DNA of 60,488 nt from an uncultured Pelagibacteraceae bacterium (GCA_902595105.1 CACJPA010000005.1:1-60488), one strand, 5' to 3'; positions 30,800 through 43,563 are shown, numbered from the stretch's first letter. The notes: generated from the letters alone by a model not told the origin. Numbers and translations: made by a program.

Positions 30800-32200
30800 T
30801 TAAGAGTGTATTGCTCTTTTATCTACTGATAATGCAGCTTCTTTAACTGCTTCTGAAAATGTTGGGTGCGCATGACATGTTCTCGCTATATCTTCTGAAC
30901 TTGCACCAAATTCCATAGCTACACCTATTTCAGCAATTAACTCTCCTGCATGAGGACCTATAATATGAGCTCCTAATACTTTGTCTGTTTGCTCATCTGC
31001 TAATATTTTTACAAATCCCTCAGCATCATCAATTGCTTTAGCTCTAGAATTTGCCATAAATGAAAATTTACCAACTTTATACTTTTGATTAAGTTCTTTT
31101 AATTGTTCTTCTGTTTTTCCTATAGATGCAACTTCTGGAGTAGTATACACAACACCAGGAATTGTATCATAATTAACATGTCCAGATTGTCCTGCAATAT
31201 TTTCAGCAACTGCGATTCCTTCATCTTCAGCTTTATGAGCAAGCATTGGTCCTACTATTACATCGCCAATAGCAAAAATATTTTCGACATTTGTTTTAAA
31301 AGTTTTATCAGTTTTTATTCTTTTTCTTTCATCTAAATCAATTCCTACTGCATCTAAATTTAATCCATCTGTATTTGGCTTTCTTCCAACAGAAATTAAC
31401 ACCACATCACATTCAAAATTGTTTTTATTACCGTCTTTATCTACTGTTGAAACAACTGCTCCGTTTTTATTTTTCTGAATTGTTTCAACTTTGTTTTGCA
31501 TATTAAATTTAATACCTTGTTTTTTTAAAATTTTCATAAACTCAGAAGAAATTTCTTTATCCATTCCAGGTGTAATATGATCTAAGAATTCTACGACCTG
31601 AACTTCCGAACCTAATCTTGACCAAACTGAACCCATCTCTAAACCAATGTATCCACCTCCAACTACAACCATTTTATTTGGTACTTTCTCTAATTTTAAA
31701 GCCCCTGTTGAGGAAACTATTACTTTTTCATCAATATCAATTCCAGTTAATGAAACTGGCACAGATCCGGTTGCTATAACTGTTTTTTCTGACTCAATAA
31801 TTGTCTCATTATTCTTGTCATCTTTAATTGAGATTTGATTTTTTGATTTAAAACTTCCGTGACCTCTAAAATAAGTAACTTTGTTTTTTTTTAAAAGAAA
31901 TTCAACACCTTTGGTCAATATTGTTACAGCTTTATCTTTACTTTTCATCATCTTTTCAAGGTTAAGTTTCACCTCACCTATCTCGATACCCTTATTAGAC
32001 AGATTTTTTACTTTATGAAATTCTTCAGAAAGATTTAATAAACTTTTTGAGGGTATACAGCCAACATTTAAGCAAGTCCCTCCTAATGAACCTCTCGATT
32101 CTATACAAGCTGTTTTTAAACCTAATTGTGCAAGCCTAATTGCACAAACATAACCACCGGGTCCTCCTCCAATAACTACAGCTTGAAATTTTTCTGACAT
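30800..32200 (-). CDS. lpd: Dihydrolipoamide dehydrogenase (E3)
   Basis: 466 residues. FAD motif is VIGGGPGGYVCAIRLAQ, redox disulfide GGTCLNVGCIPSK (about 40-52), NAD motif VVGGGYIGLEMGSVW, and active His in HAHPTFSE near the C-terminus. It reoxidises lipoamide in 2-oxo-acid dehydrogenase complexes. It is adjacent to sucB and so probably serves 2-oxoglutarate dehydrogenase, possibly also other complexes. Confidence 0.97.
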   Translation of the reverse strand: MSEKFQAVVIGGGPGGYVCAIRLAQLGLKTACIESRGSLGGTCLNVGCIPSKSLLNLSEEFHKVKNLSNKGIEIGEVKLNLEKMMKSKDKAVTILTKGVEFLLKKNKVTYFRGHGSFKSKNQISIKDDKNNETIIESEKTVIATGSVPVSLTGIDIDEKVIVSSTGALKLEKVPNKMVVVGGGYIGLEMGSVWSRLGSEVQVVEFLDHITPGMDKEISSEFMKILKKQGIKFNMQNKVETIQKNKNGAVVSTVDKDGNKNNFECDVVLISVGRKPNTDGLNLDAVGIDLDERKRIKTDKTFKTNVENIFAIGDVIVGPMLAHKAEDEGIAVAENIAGQSGHVNYDTIPGVVYTTPEVASIGKTEEQLKELNQKYKVGKFSFMANSRAKAIDDAEGFVKILADEQTDKVLGAHIIGPHAGELIAEIGVAMEFGASSEDIARTCHAHPTFSEAVKEAALSVDKRAIHS

Positions 32201-33502
32201 TTAAATATCCAAAAATAATCTTCTAGGATCTTCTAGATTTTCTTTAATCATTTTTAAGAAAGAAACAGATTCTTTGCCATCAATAATTCTGTGATCGTAT
32301 GAAAGAGCTAAATACATAATAGGTCTTATTTTTATTTCACCATCTACAACCACTGGTCGCTCTACGATGTTATGCATTCCTAGAACACCTGATTGAGGCA
32401 AGTTTAGAATTGGAGTTGATAACATTGAACCATACACTCCACCATTGCTGATTGTGAATGTTCCTCCTTGTAAATCTTCAATTGTTAATTTTCCGTCTCT
32501 AGCTTTTTCAGAAATATCTTTAATATTTTTTTCAATATCTGCAAATGAAAGCTCATCTGCATTTCTTAAAACTGGAACAACTAAACCTTTGTCAGTACCT
32601 ACAGCAAAACTAATATTATAATAGTTTTTGTATATAATTTCATCACCATCAATTTCAGCATTAACAGCAGGGAAATGTTTTAATGCTACCACACATGCTT
32701 TAACAAAGAATGACATGAAGCCTAATTTTATTCCATACCTACTTTGAAAATCTTGTTGATTTTCTTTTCTCATTTCCATGATATTGGTCATATCAACTTC
32801 ATTAAAAGTTGTAAGAAGTGCTGCATTTTCTTGAGCTTGTTTTAATCTTTTAGCAATTGTCTGTCTTAGTCTGGTCATTTTAATTCGTTCTTCTTGACCA
32901 TATTGAATTTTTCTCTCTGATGGTTTTGGATTTGCACCCATTAAACTTATAAGGTCTCCTTTTAGAACTTGACCATTTTTTCCTGATCCTTGAACTGAAC
33001 CAATATCAATATTATTTTCAGTTACAATTTTTCTCACAGCAGGAGACAAAGTATCGTTTCGATTTTCTCTAATTGGTGCCGTGTCTTGACCAACTTCCTC
33101 AGTTAAAACTAAAGGCTTAGGTTTTTTAGTTTCTTGTTTTTGTTCCTCAAAAATTTGTGGTTCTTTTTTATTTGTATCTAATTGAATAACATTGTTTTCG
33201 ATAGGAGTTTCTTTAACTTGTTTAGGCTCTTCTTTCTTTTCAGTTGATGTCCCTTTAGCTGAACCGTTTTCAGACACTGAGCCCAATAAAGCTCCAACTT
33301 CTACTGTAGAGCCGTCTTGTGAGTTAATTTCTGTTAAAACACCAGTTATTGGTGATGGAACCTCTAAATTAACTTTATCAGTTTCAAGCTCCACAATTGG
33401 TTCATCAGCTTCAACTGCTTCTCCAGTTTTTTTTAACCATTTTGCAACCGTTGCTTCTGTAATACTTTCACCAAGTACTGGAACTACTATTTTTTCACTC
33501 AT
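32201..33502 (-). CDS. sucB: 2-oxoglutarate dehydrogenase E2 (dihydrolipoyl succinyltransferase)
   Basis: 433 residues. An N-terminal lipoyl domain has lipoyl-Lys in ETDKVNLEV (about 43). A variable Lys/Glu/Pro linker follows (about 85-140), then an E3-binding domain ([21 protein letters not shown]). The catalytic domain ends with [16 protein letters not shown], the His-Asp active site. It moves the succinyl group to CoA. It lies between sucA (6 bp) and lpd (adjacent). Confidence 0.97.
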   Translation of the reverse strand: MSEKIVVPVLGESITEATVAKWLKKTGEAVEADEPIVELETDKVNLEVPSPITGVLTEINSQDGSTVEVGALLGSVSENGSAKGTSTEKKEEPKQVKETPIENNVIQLDTNKKEPQIFEEQKQETKKPKPLVLTEEVGQDTAPIRENRNDTLSPAVRKIVTENNIDIGSVQGSGKNGQVLKGDLISLMGANPKPSERKIQYGQEERIKMTRLRQTIAKRLKQAQENAALLTTFNEVDMTNIMEMRKENQQDFQSRYGIKLGFMSFFVKACVVALKHFPAVNAEIDGDEIIYKNYYNISFAVGTDKGLVVPVLRNADELSFADIEKNIKDISEKARDGKLTIEDLQGGTFTISNGGVYGSMLSTPILNLPQSGVLGMHNIVERPVVVDGEIKIRPIMYLALSYDHRIIDGKESVSFLKMIKENLEDPRRLFLDI

Positions 33503-33508
33503 TATAAT

Positions 33509-36427
33509 TTAACCAAACACCTTATTAATTATTTCTTGTTGCTGAGAATTATGCCTCTTTGCATATCCAGTTGCTGGAGTTGCATCAGGGCTCCTTCCTA
33601 TATAAGAAATTTTATTATGTTTAGCCTTTAAAGTATCTAATGTCCATTGAATATAATCTCTCACTGAAAACCATGCTCCCATATTCTTAGGTTCTTCTTG
33701 GCACCAAAAGAATTCAGCATTTTTGGAATAAGGTTTAAGTTCATTTACCAAAGCCTTTGCTGGAAAAGGATAAAGTTGTTCTATTCTAAACAAAATTACA
33801 TCGTCTCGTTTTAATTTTTCTCTAGCATCAAGTAAGTCAAAGTAAACTTTACCCGAGCACAAGATAACTTTTTTAATCTCAGAACTTTCTTTAAGTTTAA
33901 TAAATCCATTTGATTTTGGATCAATTGCATGATCCCACAACACTCTGTGGAAAGTATTTTGTTTATTAAAATCCTCTAAGTTAGAAACACAGTATTTATT
34001 TCTGAGTAATGATTTTGGTGTCATTATAATTAGTGGTTTTCTAAAATCTCTATGCATTTGACGTCTTAATGCATGATAATAATTGGCTGGAGTTGTGCAA
34101 TTCATCACTTGCATATTATCATTTGAACATAACTGTAAAAATCTTTCCAATCTAGCAGATGAATGTTCGGGACCTTGACCTTCGTATCCATGAGGTAACA
34201 ACATTACAATTCCTGAAGCTCTGTTCCACTTTCTTTCACCTGATGCTATGAATTGGTCAATCACGACTTGAGCTCCATTTGCAAAATCTCCAAATTGAGC
34301 TTCCCAGATAGTAAGAGTATTTGGTTCAACTAAACTATACCCATATTCAAATCCCAAAACAGCGAGTTCAGACAAAAAACTATCAACAACTTCGAATTGT
34401 TTTTGATCTTTTGAAATATTGTTTAAAGGAATATATCTAGAGTTATCAACTTGATTTCTTAATACCGAATGTCTTTGACTAAAAGTTCCTCTTCCAGAAT
34501 CTTGTCCAACCAATCTAACCGGATAACCCTCAACTAATAAAGAACCAAAAGCAAGTGCTTCAGCTGATGACCAATCAATTCCTGTTCCCTTTTCAACAGA
34601 TTTCTTTCTTGCATTAAGTATTTTAGAAATGGTTTTATGAATATTTTTTTCAACTGGTACAGAATTAATCTTTTCTGAAATTAATTTTAAATTATCTTCA
34701 TCAAAACCTGAAACTCCTCTTTTATCTTTACCTTTCTCAGGTTTGTATCTAGACCATGTTCCCTCAAACCATTCTATTTTGGGATTATAATCTTTTGCAC
34801 TTTTATACTGATCATCCAATAAATCCTTAAATGACTTAACATTTTGATCTAGTAATTCCTTGGTAATCGTATTTTCACTAACTAGTTTACTTCCATAAAT
34901 CTTATAAACACTTGGGTGAGCTTTAATCTTCTGATACATCAATGGCTGAGTAAATGATGGCTCATCTCCCTCATTATGACCAAATCTTCTATAACAAATT
35001 AAGTCAACCACAACATCTCTGTTAAACTTTAATCTGAACTCTGTTGCAATTCTAGTCGCGTAAACAACTGCTTCTGGGTCATCTCCATTTACATGTAAAA
35101 TTGGTGCTTCAACCATTTTAGCAACATCAGATGGATAAGGTGATGATCTTGCAAACCGTGGGCTTGTAGTAAAACCAATTTGATTATTTACAATTATATG
35201 AATAGTTCCACCAGTGTTATGTCCTGGCAGACCTGACATAGCAAAACATTCAGCTACCACGCCCTGTCCAGCAAATGCTGCATCACCATGAATTAGTATT
35301 GGGATAACTTTGTTTCTCTCTCTATCTTTATGAAAAAATTGTTTTGCTCTAGTTTGCCCTAAAACAACAGGATTTACTGCTTCAAGGTGGGATGGGTTAT
35401 CTGTCAAACTAACATGAACAGAATTTCCATCAAACTGTCTGTCAGAAGATGCACCAAGATGATATTTTACATCACCAGCACTATCCTCAGTTTCGTCACT
35501 AAATTCTCCAGCAAATTCATTAAATATTCTTTTATAAGATTTTTGTAATACATTTGCTAAAACATTTAATCTTCCTCTATGAGACATTCCAATTTTAACT
35601 TCTTTTATTTGTTGTTGACCACCAATTTTAATTATTTGCTCTAGCGCAGGTATTAAACTTTCTCCACCATCTAACCCAAATCTTTTTGTACCAACATACT
35701 TGGTTGCTAAAAATTTTTCAAAACCTTCTGCTTGAACCAATTTATTTAATATCGCTTCTTTTCCATTTTTGGTAAACTGAAGAGCTTTGTCATCTTGTTC
35801 AATTCTATCTCTAAACCATTTTCTTTCATCAGGATTAGAAATATGCATAAACTCATAACCTATTTTTCCACAATAGGTTTTTTTCATAAATTTTAAAATT
35901 TCTTTAATATTGGCATACTTTTTATTAATCACTCCATTTAAGAAAATTTTTCTTTCATAATTTTCTTTTTTAAAACCATAAAACTCTGGATGAAGTTCAT
36001 CCAAATATTCAGATTCTCTCATTCCTAAAGGATCAAGTTCAGCTAATAAATGTCCTCTTAATCTATAAGCTCTGATTAAAGCAACAGCACTAATTGAATC
36101 TTTATTTGAATCTGCAAGTAATTGGAAATTGAACTTTTCAGAGGTGTCTATTTTTTCGTTATTTAGGCTGTTATTTTCATCTTCATCTATTTTTTTTTGA
36201 AGCTCATCAATATTTACTTTGATTTTTTCTGGTCCCCATGATGGTCCATTTATTTCATTGGCAATCACTTTTATCTCATCACCAATTCCTTCAAAATAAT
36301 TTAACCAACTTTCAGGAAGATCTTTATCTTTGTTGATAAATTTTAAATACATTTGCTCAATAAATGCACTATTTGATTTGTGTAAAAATGAGTTTTTTTC
36401 GAAATCGAAATTTTTTGATGATGACAT
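33509..36427 (-). CDS. sucA: 2-oxoglutarate dehydrogenase E1
   Basis: 972 residues. N-terminal motif FIEQMYLKFINKDKDLPESW, LIRAYRLRGHLLAELDPLG, then the TPP-binding core with IGMSHRGRLNVLANV, IHGDAAFAGQGVV and NNQIGFTT, and the C-terminal transketolase-like domain. It decarboxylates 2-oxoglutarate and loads the succinyl group on SucB. It is the largest gene in the window and starts 36 bases after sucD. Confidence 0.98.
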   Translation of the reverse strand: MSSSKNFDFEKNSFLHKSNSAFIEQMYLKFINKDKDLPESWLNYFEGIGDEIKVIANEINGPSWGPEKIKVNIDELQKKIDEDENNSLNNEKIDTSEKFNFQLLADSNKDSISAVALIRAYRLRGHLLAELDPLGMRESEYLDELHPEFYGFKKENYERKIFLNGVINKKYANIKEILKFMKKTYCGKIGYEFMHISNPDERKWFRDRIEQDDKALQFTKNGKEAILNKLVQAEGFEKFLATKYVGTKRFGLDGGESLIPALEQIIKIGGQQQIKEVKIGMSHRGRLNVLANVLQKSYKRIFNEFAGEFSDETEDSAGDVKYHLGASSDRQFDGNSVHVSLTDNPSHLEAVNPVVLGQTRAKQFFHKDRERNKVIPILIHGDAAFAGQGVVAECFAMSGLPGHNTGGTIHIIVNNQIGFTTSPRFARSSPYPSDVAKMVEAPILHVNGDDPEAVVYATRIATEFRLKFNRDVVVDLICYRRFGHNEGDEPSFTQPLMYQKIKAHPSVYKIYGSKLVSENTITKELLDQNVKSFKDLLDDQYKSAKDYNPKIEWFEGTWSRYKPEKGKDKRGVSGFDEDNLKLISEKINSVPVEKNIHKTISKILNARKKSVEKGTGIDWSSAEALAFGSLLVEGYPVRLVGQDSGRGTFSQRHSVLRNQVDNSRYIPLNNISKDQKQFEVVDSFLSELAVLGFEYGYSLVEPNTLTIWEAQFGDFANGAQVVIDQFIASGERKWNRASGIVMLLPHGYEGQGPEHSSARLERFLQLCSNDNMQVMNCTTPANYYHALRRQMHRDFRKPLIIMTPKSLLRNKYCVSNLEDFNKQNTFHRVLWDHAIDPKSNGFIKLKESSEIKKVILCSGKVYFDLLDAREKLKRDDVILFRIEQLYPFPAKALVNELKPYSKNAEFFWCQEEPKNMGAWFSVRDYIQWTLDTLKAKHNKISYIGRSPDATPATGYAKRHNSQQQEIINKVFG

Positions 36428-36463
36428 CTTTATTATTTAATATATCCCTCTAAAAAATATTTT

Positions 36464-37339
36464 TCAATTAGACAGTTTATCAAATAAAGTTTTACCAATT
36501 ATTGATGGTGATTTTGCGACCGTAATTCCACATTCTTCCATTTTTTTTATTTTATCCTCTGCGCCACCTTTTCCTCCAGAAATAATTGCACCTGCATGCC
36601 CCATTCTTCTTCCTGGTGGTGCAGTAATTCCTGCTATAAACCCAACTGTTGGTTTTTTAATCTCATGGTTTTTCAAAAATTCTGCCGCTTCTTCTTCTGC
36701 AGAGCCTCCTATTTCTCCAATCATTAAAATTGATTGTGTTTCTTCATCATTTAAAAAAAGATCTAAGCAATCAATAAAATTTGTACCATTGATTGGATCA
36801 CCTCCAATTCCAATGCAAGTTGACTGCCCTAATCCATTTTCAGTTGTTTGAGCAACTGCTTCATACGTTAAAGTTCCCGATCTTGATACAATACCAACTG
36901 AACCTCTTTTGTGAATATTACCGGGCATAATTCCAATTTTACATTCATCTGGAGTTATAATTCCTGGACAATTTGGACCTATAAGTCTGCTATTAGATCC
37001 ATCTAATTTTTTTCTAACCTTAAGCATGTCTTGAATTGGAATTCCTTCAGTAATACAAACAATTAATTCAACAGATGCATCGATAGCTTCTATAATTGCT
37101 GCGGCGGCAAATTTTGCAGGCACATAAATCATAGTGGCGTCTGCCCCAACGGCATCTTTAGCTTCAGATACAGAATTAAATACAGGTCTATCTAAATGCT
37201 TTTGACCTCCCTTTTTAGGAGTAACACCTCCTACTAAATTTGTTCCATATTTTATTGCTTGCTCTGAATGGAAAGTTCCATGCGCACCCGTAAAACCCTG
37301 ACAGATTACTTTTGTTTTTTTATTAACTAATACTGACAT
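36464..37339 (-). CDS. sucD: Succinyl-CoA synthetase subunit alpha
   Basis: 291 residues: the CoA-binding Rossmann domain has [16 protein letters not shown] and [17 protein letters not shown] follows, and the phospho-His loop is [15 protein letters not shown] (about 246-260). It couples succinyl-CoA cleavage to nucleoside triphosphate synthesis with SucC. sucC is directly upstream with no gap. Confidence 0.98.
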   Translation of the reverse strand: MSVLVNKKTKVICQGFTGAHGTFHSEQAIKYGTNLVGGVTPKKGGQKHLDRPVFNSVSEAKDAVGADATMIYVPAKFAAAAIIEAIDASVELIVCITEGIPIQDMLKVRKKLDGSNSRLIGPNCPGIITPDECKIGIMPGNIHKRGSVGIVSRSGTLTYEAVAQTTENGLGQSTCIGIGGDPINGTNFIDCLDLFLNDEETQSILMIGEIGGSAEEEAAEFLKNHEIKKPTVGFIAGITAPPGRRMGHAGAIISGGKGGAEDKIKKMEECGITVAKSPSIIGKTLFDKLSN

Positions 37340-38500
37340 TTATTTAATTGCCTCTACAATTTTTTTAGCAGCATCATCTAAATTTTCTGCTGAGATTAAT
37401 TTTAAACCTGAATTATCTAAAATTTCTTTTCCTTCTTTAAAATTTGTTCCTGCAAGACGTACTACCAAAGGTACACTAATATTTATTTCTTTTGCAGCAT
37501 CCACAACCCCTTGTGCGAGTACATCACATCTCATTATTCCTCCAAAAATATTTATTAAAATTCCCTTAACATTTTTGTCTGAAAGAATAATTTTAAATGC
37601 TGCAGAAACTTTTTCTTTTGAAGCTCCACCCCCAACATCTAAGAAATTAGCTGGTTCTTTACCATATAATTTAATGATATCCATAGTTGCCATTGCTAAC
37701 CCTGCTCCATTAACCATACATCCAATACTTCCATCTAACTTGATATAAGCTAAATCATGTTTGCTAGCTTCAATCTCAGTTGGATCCTCTTCATTTAAAT
37801 CTCTTAATTCTTGAATTTCAGGATGTCTAAATAATGCGTTTGAGTCGAAATTAACTTTTGCATCTAAACAAACGATCTTTCCCTCTTTTGTTAAAATTAA
37901 AGGATTTACCTCAACCATATTTGCATCTGTACTAATAAACATTTTATAAATTGATTTGATTAGTGAAATTGCTTGATCTTTAGCATCACTGTTTAAATCA
38001 AAAATTTTAATTACTGACTCACAATCTGAGTCTGATATTTCTTCAGCTATATCAACTTTAGTTGTAATAATTTTTTCTGGATTTGAACTTGCTACTTCTT
38101 CAATATCCATTCCACCTTGATCACTTGAAATAAATGCAATCTTTGAACTCGCTCTATCAACTAAACATGATAAATAGAATTCTTTTTCTATATTAGAGGA
38201 TTCTTCAACGTATAATCGCTTAACTTCTCTGCCTTCTGGTCCAGTTTGATGGGTTACCAGTGTTTTACCAAGCAGCTCATTTGCCGAATTTTTTAATTCT
38301 TCAAGTGTATTTAGAATTTTAACTCCTCCAGCTTTACCTCTACCACCAGCGTGAATTTGGGCCTTTAAAACATACTTTTCGGTTTTTAAATTTTTTGCTT
38401 TTTCAATCAAGTCATCAACATTTGTTGAAAAAACTCCTGCTGGAACTATTGCTCCATATTTCTTTAAAATTTCTTTTCCTTGGTGCTCGTGAATATTCAT
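37340..38500 (-). CDS. sucC: Succinyl-CoA synthetase subunit beta
   Basis: 386 residues: an ATP-grasp domain starting MNIHEHQGKEILKKYGA, with KAQIHAGGRGKAGGVK and EVNPLILT, and the C-terminal flavodoxin-like part with GGIMRCDVLAQGV. It binds nucleotide and ligates CoA with SucD. Two bases separate it from mdh, the usual alphaproteobacterial mdh-sucCDAB order. Confidence 0.98.
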   Translation of the reverse strand: MNIHEHQGKEILKKYGAIVPAGVFSTNVDDLIEKAKNLKTEKYVLKAQIHAGGRGKAGGVKILNTLEELKNSANELLGKTLVTHQTGPEGREVKRLYVEESSNIEKEFYLSCLVDRASSKIAFISSDQGGMDIEEVASSNPEKIITTKVDIAEEISDSDCESVIKIFDLNSDAKDQAISLIKSIYKMFISTDANMVEVNPLILTKEGKIVCLDAKVNFDSNALFRHPEIQELRDLNEEDPTEIEASKHDLAYIKLDGSIGCMVNGAGLAMATMDIIKLYGKEPANFLDVGGGASKEKVSAAFKIILSDKNVKGILINIFGGIMRCDVLAQGVVDAAKEINISVPLVVRLAGTNFKEGKEILDNSGLKLISAENLDDAAKKIVEAIK

Positions 38501-38502
38501 TA

Positions 38503-39465
<963 letters not shown>

Positions 39466-39475
39466 TTATTTCCTC

Positions 39476-40969
39476 TTATTTCATTGTTGGCATTACAAAT
39501 TCTGCGTTTGTACGCACACCTGAAGGCCATCGTGATGTTACTGTTTTAAGTTTAGTATAGAATTTTATTCCTTCCATCCCATGCATGCCGCTATCTCCAA
39601 ATAATGATCTTTTCCAGCCACCAAAACTATGAAAAGCCATAGGAACTGGGATTGGAACATTAATACCAACCATTCCTACTTGAATTTTACTAGCAAATGT
39701 TCTGCCTGCATCACCATCTCTAGTATAAATGCTTACTCCATTTCCGTATTCATGATCATTGATTAGTTTTGCAGCTTCTTCAAAAGTTTTAACTCTAACT
39801 ACAGATAGAACAGGACCAAAAATTTCTTCTTTATAAATTCTCATGTCTTTTTTAACGTGATCAAATAAACAACCACCAATATAAAATCCATTTTCATAAC
39901 CTTGGAGCTTTAAGTTTCTTCCATCAACAACTAATTTTGCTCCCTCTTCAACTCCTAAATCAACATAACTTTTTACTTTTTCTAAATGCTCTTTTGTAAC
40001 TAGAGGTCCCATCTCTGAAGTTTTATCCATACCAGGTCCTACCTTTAAGGCTTCTGCTTTTTTAGAAAGTCTTGAAACCAGTTCATCACCAATATCTCCT
40101 ACAGCAACAGCAACGGATTGAGCCATACATCTTTCACCTGCAGATCCATAAGCTGCACCCATCAAGCCATTTACTGCACCATCCAAATCACAATCTGGCA
40201 TAACCACTAAATGATTTTTTGCTCCTCCAAGTGCTTGTACTCTTTTTTCATTTTTAGCCGAATTTTCGTAAATATATTTTGCAATTGGAGTAGATCCAAC
40301 AAAGCTTACAGCTTTAATATCTTTATTTTCTAAAATTGCATCAACAGCTTCTTTATCACCATTAACTACATTTAATACTCCCTCGGGTAATCCAGCTTCA
40401 CTCAGTAACTCAGCTAATCTAATTGGACATGAAGGATCTTTTTCTGAAGGTTTTAATATAAATGTATTTCCGCAAGCAATTGCTATTGGAAACATCCACA
40501 TAGGTACCATTGCTGGAAAATTAAATGGAGTAATTCCAGCTACTACCCCTAAAGGTTGTCTCATTGACCAACTGTCAACATTTGTTCCAACGTTCTCTGA
40601 ATATTCGCCTTTTAGCAAATGAGGAATTCCACAAGCAAACTCTACTACTTCAAGCCCTCTTGTTAAAGATCCTCTAGCATCCTCAAAAACTTTTCCATGT
40701 TCTGATACTATTAGCTTTGTTAACTCATCAGAGTTTTTTTCTATTAATTCTTTAAATTTAAATATTATTCTTGCTCTTTGTAGAGGAGGTTTTGCAGACC
40801 AAGTTTCAAATGCTTTTTTGGCTGCCTCTACAGCTTGATCTAAATCAGATTTACTTGCGAGTCTTACCTCTGATTCCTGTTCTCCTGTTGCAGGATTAAA
40901 TACTTTTCCTTTTCTATTAGATGAACCTGGAATTATTTTTCCATTAACGAAGTGCTCTATTAAATTCAT
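39476..40969 (-). CDS. mmsA: Methylmalonate-semialdehyde dehydrogenase (acylating)
   Basis: 497 residues, CoA-dependent aldehyde dehydrogenase. PFNFPAMVPMWMFPIAIACGN and SFVGSTPIAKYIYE are diagnostic of MmsA; the nucleophile Cys is in GERCMAQSVAV (about 283). It converts methylmalonate or malonate semialdehyde to propionyl- or acetyl-CoA in valine, inositol or beta-alanine breakdown. It sits between sdhB and mdh, without other valine catabolism genes. Confidence 0.93.
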   Translation of the reverse strand: MNLIEHFVNGKIIPGSSNRKGKVFNPATGEQESEVRLASKSDLDQAVEAAKKAFETWSAKPPLQRARIIFKFKELIEKNSDELTKLIVSEHGKVFEDARGSLTRGLEVVEFACGIPHLLKGEYSENVGTNVDSWSMRQPLGVVAGITPFNFPAMVPMWMFPIAIACGNTFILKPSEKDPSCPIRLAELLSEAGLPEGVLNVVNGDKEAVDAILENKDIKAVSFVGSTPIAKYIYENSAKNEKRVQALGGAKNHLVVMPDCDLDGAVNGLMGAAYGSAGERCMAQSVAVAVGDIGDELVSRLSKKAEALKVGPGMDKTSEMGPLVTKEHLEKVKSYVDLGVEEGAKLVVDGRNLKLQGYENGFYIGGCLFDHVKKDMRIYKEEIFGPVLSVVRVKTFEEAAKLINDHEYGNGVSIYTRDGDAGRTFASKIQVGMVGINVPIPVPMAFHSFGGWKRSLFGDSGMHGMEGIKFYTKLKTVTSRWPSGVRTNAEFVMPTMK

Positions 40970-41008
40970 GAATACGGTCTTTTAAATCAAAAAAACTTAA
41001 TAGTCTAT

Positions 41009-41788
41009 TTAAACATTGGCCGTAGCTAACATTTTTTTAATTTCTGCAATTGCTTTTGCTGGATTTAGGCCTTTAGGACAAGCATTTGTACAATTTAAAA
41101 TAGTATGACATCTGTAAAGTTTTAATTCATCTGCAACTTTTTTTAATCTTGCTTTTCTCTCTTCATCTCTACTATCAACGATCCATCGGTATGCTTGTAG
41201 AAGGACTGCTGGACCTAAATATTTATCTCCATTCCACCAATAACTTGGACAAGATGTTGAACAACATGCACACATAATACATTCATAAGCGCCATCAAGT
41301 TTTGCTCTATCTTCTTGGGATTGATAAATTTCTGTTGTTTCTTTTTTGGAATTATTTTTTAGCCAAGGTTCAATAGATTGATACTGTTTATACAAACCAT
41401 CTAAATCACCAATTAAATCTCTTTTAACTTTCAAGTGCGGTAGCGGATATATATCTATGTCCCCATCAATTTCTGAATGTGGAGTTGTGCACGCTAAACC
41501 ATTTTTGCCACCCATGTTCATAGCACAAGAACCACAAACTCCATGAGCACAAGATCTTCTATAAGCTAATGTTGGATCAATTTCGTTTTTAATTTTATTT
41601 AAAATATCCAAAACTTTTGAAGGACAGTTATCCATATCAACTTCATAAGTATCAATTCTTGGATTTTCTTCAGTAGAGGGATCCCATCTATAAACATTTA
41701 CTTTTCTAAGATTTTTAGAACCTGTTTTATCTTTAAAATATTTGCCTTTTTTGACTTCAGAATTTTTTGGTAAATTCAATTGCGCCAT
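41009..41788 (-). CDS. sdhB: Succinate dehydrogenase iron-sulfur subunit
   Basis: 259 residues. The [2Fe-2S] ligands are in [14 protein letters not shown] and the distal Cys of GLACTT; the [4Fe-4S] and [3Fe-4S] ligands are in [12 protein letters not shown] and [14 protein letters not shown]. It carries electrons from SdhA flavin to the membrane quinone site. It shares one base with sdhA; a 39-bp gap to mmsA follows. Confidence 0.97.
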   Translation of the reverse strand: MAQLNLPKNSEVKKGKYFKDKTGSKNLRKVNVYRWDPSTEENPRIDTYEVDMDNCPSKVLDILNKIKNEIDPTLAYRRSCAHGVCGSCAMNMGGKNGLACTTPHSEIDGDIDIYPLPHLKVKRDLIGDLDGLYKQYQSIEPWLKNNSKKETTEIYQSQEDRAKLDGAYECIMCACCSTSCPSYWWNGDKYLGPAVLLQAYRWIVDSRDEERKARLKKVADELKLYRCHTILNCTNACPKGLNPAKAIAEIKKMLATANV

Positions 41789-43563
41789 TAGTATACCCGC
41801 TCTTGTGGTGGAAAATATTGAACTTCATTGGTCAAAGTTGACTTGTGAACTGGTCTGTAACTAATTTTTGTATTTTTCCCATCACACCAAGCAAGGGTAT
41901 GTTGCATAAACTTTTCATCATCTCTTTTTGGATAATCGTCTCTTGCATGCGCTCCTCTGCTTTCTTTTCTGTGATATGCAGATTCTACTGTCGTTACTGC
42001 TTGTCTAATTAAATTATCAAATTCTAAAGTTTCAACTAAATCAGTATTAAACACTAAAGATCTATCTTTAACAGAAACAGAGTCAATTCCATCATAAGTT
42101 TTTCTAATATCGTCAACACCTTCTTTTAAATTTTTTTCTGTTCTAAATACTGCGCATTTAGATTGCATTGTTTTTTGCATTGAAAGTCTCAGCTCTGCAG
42201 TACTATTACTTCCATCTGCATTTCTTAACTTATCAAATCTATCTAAACATTTTTGTGTCTCAGACTCTGGTATTTCTTCATGAGGAGTTCCAGGTTTAAC
42301 TAATTCTGCCGCTCTTTTTGCTGCTGCTCTTCCAAATACTACTAAATCAATTAGTGAATTAGAACCAAGTCTATTTGCACCATGAACAGAAACACATGCT
42401 GCTTCTCCTATAGCCATCAGACCTGGAACAGTTTTTTCTGAACCATTAACAGTTAAAACTTCAGCTTTATAATTTGTTGGAATTCCTCCCATATTATAAT
42501 GAACTGTTGGTACAACTGGTATAGGCTCTTTAGTTACATCTACATTTGCAAACAATCTTGCAGCATCAGTAATTCCTGGAAGTCTACTTTCAATAATATC
42601 TTTATCTAAATGACTTAAGTTTAAATTAACATGATCTTGATCTTTTCCAACACCTCTTCCCTCATTTATTTCAATAGACATTGATCTACTAACAACATCT
42701 CTTGATGCTAGATCTTTTGCATTTGGAGCATATCTTTCCATAAATCTTTCACCCTTAGAGTTTGTTAGATAACCACCCTCTCCTCGAGCACCCTCTGTTA
42801 TTAATGTGCCATGACCATATATTCCTGTTGGATGAAATTGAACAAACTCCATATCCTGAAGGGGTAATCCAGCTCTTAAAACCATTGCATTTCCGTCTCC
42901 TGTACAAGTATGTGCAGAAGTAGCTGAATAATAAACCTTCCCATACCCACCAGTTGCTATAATTACAGTATGTGCTCTGAATCTATGAATTGTTCCATCA
43001 TTTAAATTCCAAGCAATTAATCCCTTACACGCTCCATCTTTCATTAAAAGATCTAATGCAAAATATTCAATAAAAAATTCAGTGTTATGTTTTAAGGCCT
43101 GTCCATAAAGTGTATGAAGAATCGCATGACCAGTTCTATCTGCAGCAGCACATGTTCTTTGTACAATTCCGTTTCCATAATTTTTTGTCATTCCACCAAA
43201 AGGTCTTTGATAGATTTTTCCTTCTTCAGTTCTACTAAATGGAACTCCATATTTTTCTAATTCTAAAACTGCTTTTGGAGCTTCTTTACATAAATATTCG
43301 ATACTATCTTGATCTCCTAACCAATCTGCACCTTTGACCGTATCATACATGTGCCATCTCCAGTCATCTTCTCCCATGTTTCCAAGCGCAGCTGAGATGC
43401 CTCCTTGTGCAGCAGATGTGTGACTTCTAGTTGGAAATACTTTTGAAATACAGGCTGTTTTCAATCCAGCTTCACTCAATCCAACAGCAGCTCTCAAGCC
43501 AGATCCCCCAGCTCCTAAGACAACTACATCATATTCATGATCTATAATATTATAAGCGCTCAT
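41788..43563 (-). CDS. sdhA: Succinate dehydrogenase flavoprotein subunit
   Basis: 591 residues. FAD motif is [20 protein letters not shown], the covalent-FAD His is in [17 protein letters not shown], and the active-site region has GGEGGYL-like residues ([11 protein letters not shown]) and [15 protein letters not shown]. It oxidises succinate on the cytoplasmic face of the membrane. It shares one base with sdhD and one with sdhB, so the operon is translationally coupled. Confidence 0.98.
   Translation of the reverse strand: MSAYNIIDHEYDVVVLGAGGSGLRAAVGLSEAGLKTACISKVFPTRSHTSAAQGGISAALGNMGEDDWRWHMYDTVKGADWLGDQDSIEYLCKEAPKAVLELEKYGVPFSRTEEGKIYQRPFGGMTKNYGNGIVQRTCAAADRTGHAILHTLYGQALKHNTEFFIEYFALDLLMKDGACKGLIAWNLNDGTIHRFRAHTVIIATGGYGKVYYSATSAHTCTGDGNAMVLRAGLPLQDMEFVQFHPTGIYGHGTLITEGARGEGGYLTNSKGERFMERYAPNAKDLASRDVVSRSMSIEINEGRGVGKDQDHVNLNLSHLDKDIIESRLPGITDAARLFANVDVTKEPIPVVPTVHYNMGGIPTNYKAEVLTVNGSEKTVPGLMAIGEAACVSVHGANRLGSNSLIDLVVFGRAAAKRAAELVKPGTPHEEIPESETQKCLDRFDKLRNADGSNSTAELRLSMQKTMQSKCAVFRTEKNLKEGVDDIRKTYDGIDSVSVKDRSLVFNTDLVETLEFDNLIRQAVTTVESAYHRKESRGAHARDDYPKRDDEKFMQHTLAWCDGKNTKISYRPVHKSTLTNEVQYFPPQERVY

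Noticed and set aside
33192-33512. 106-residue plus-strand frame opposite sucB
   Set aside because: Antisense to the lipoyl domain and linker of SucB; no independent support.
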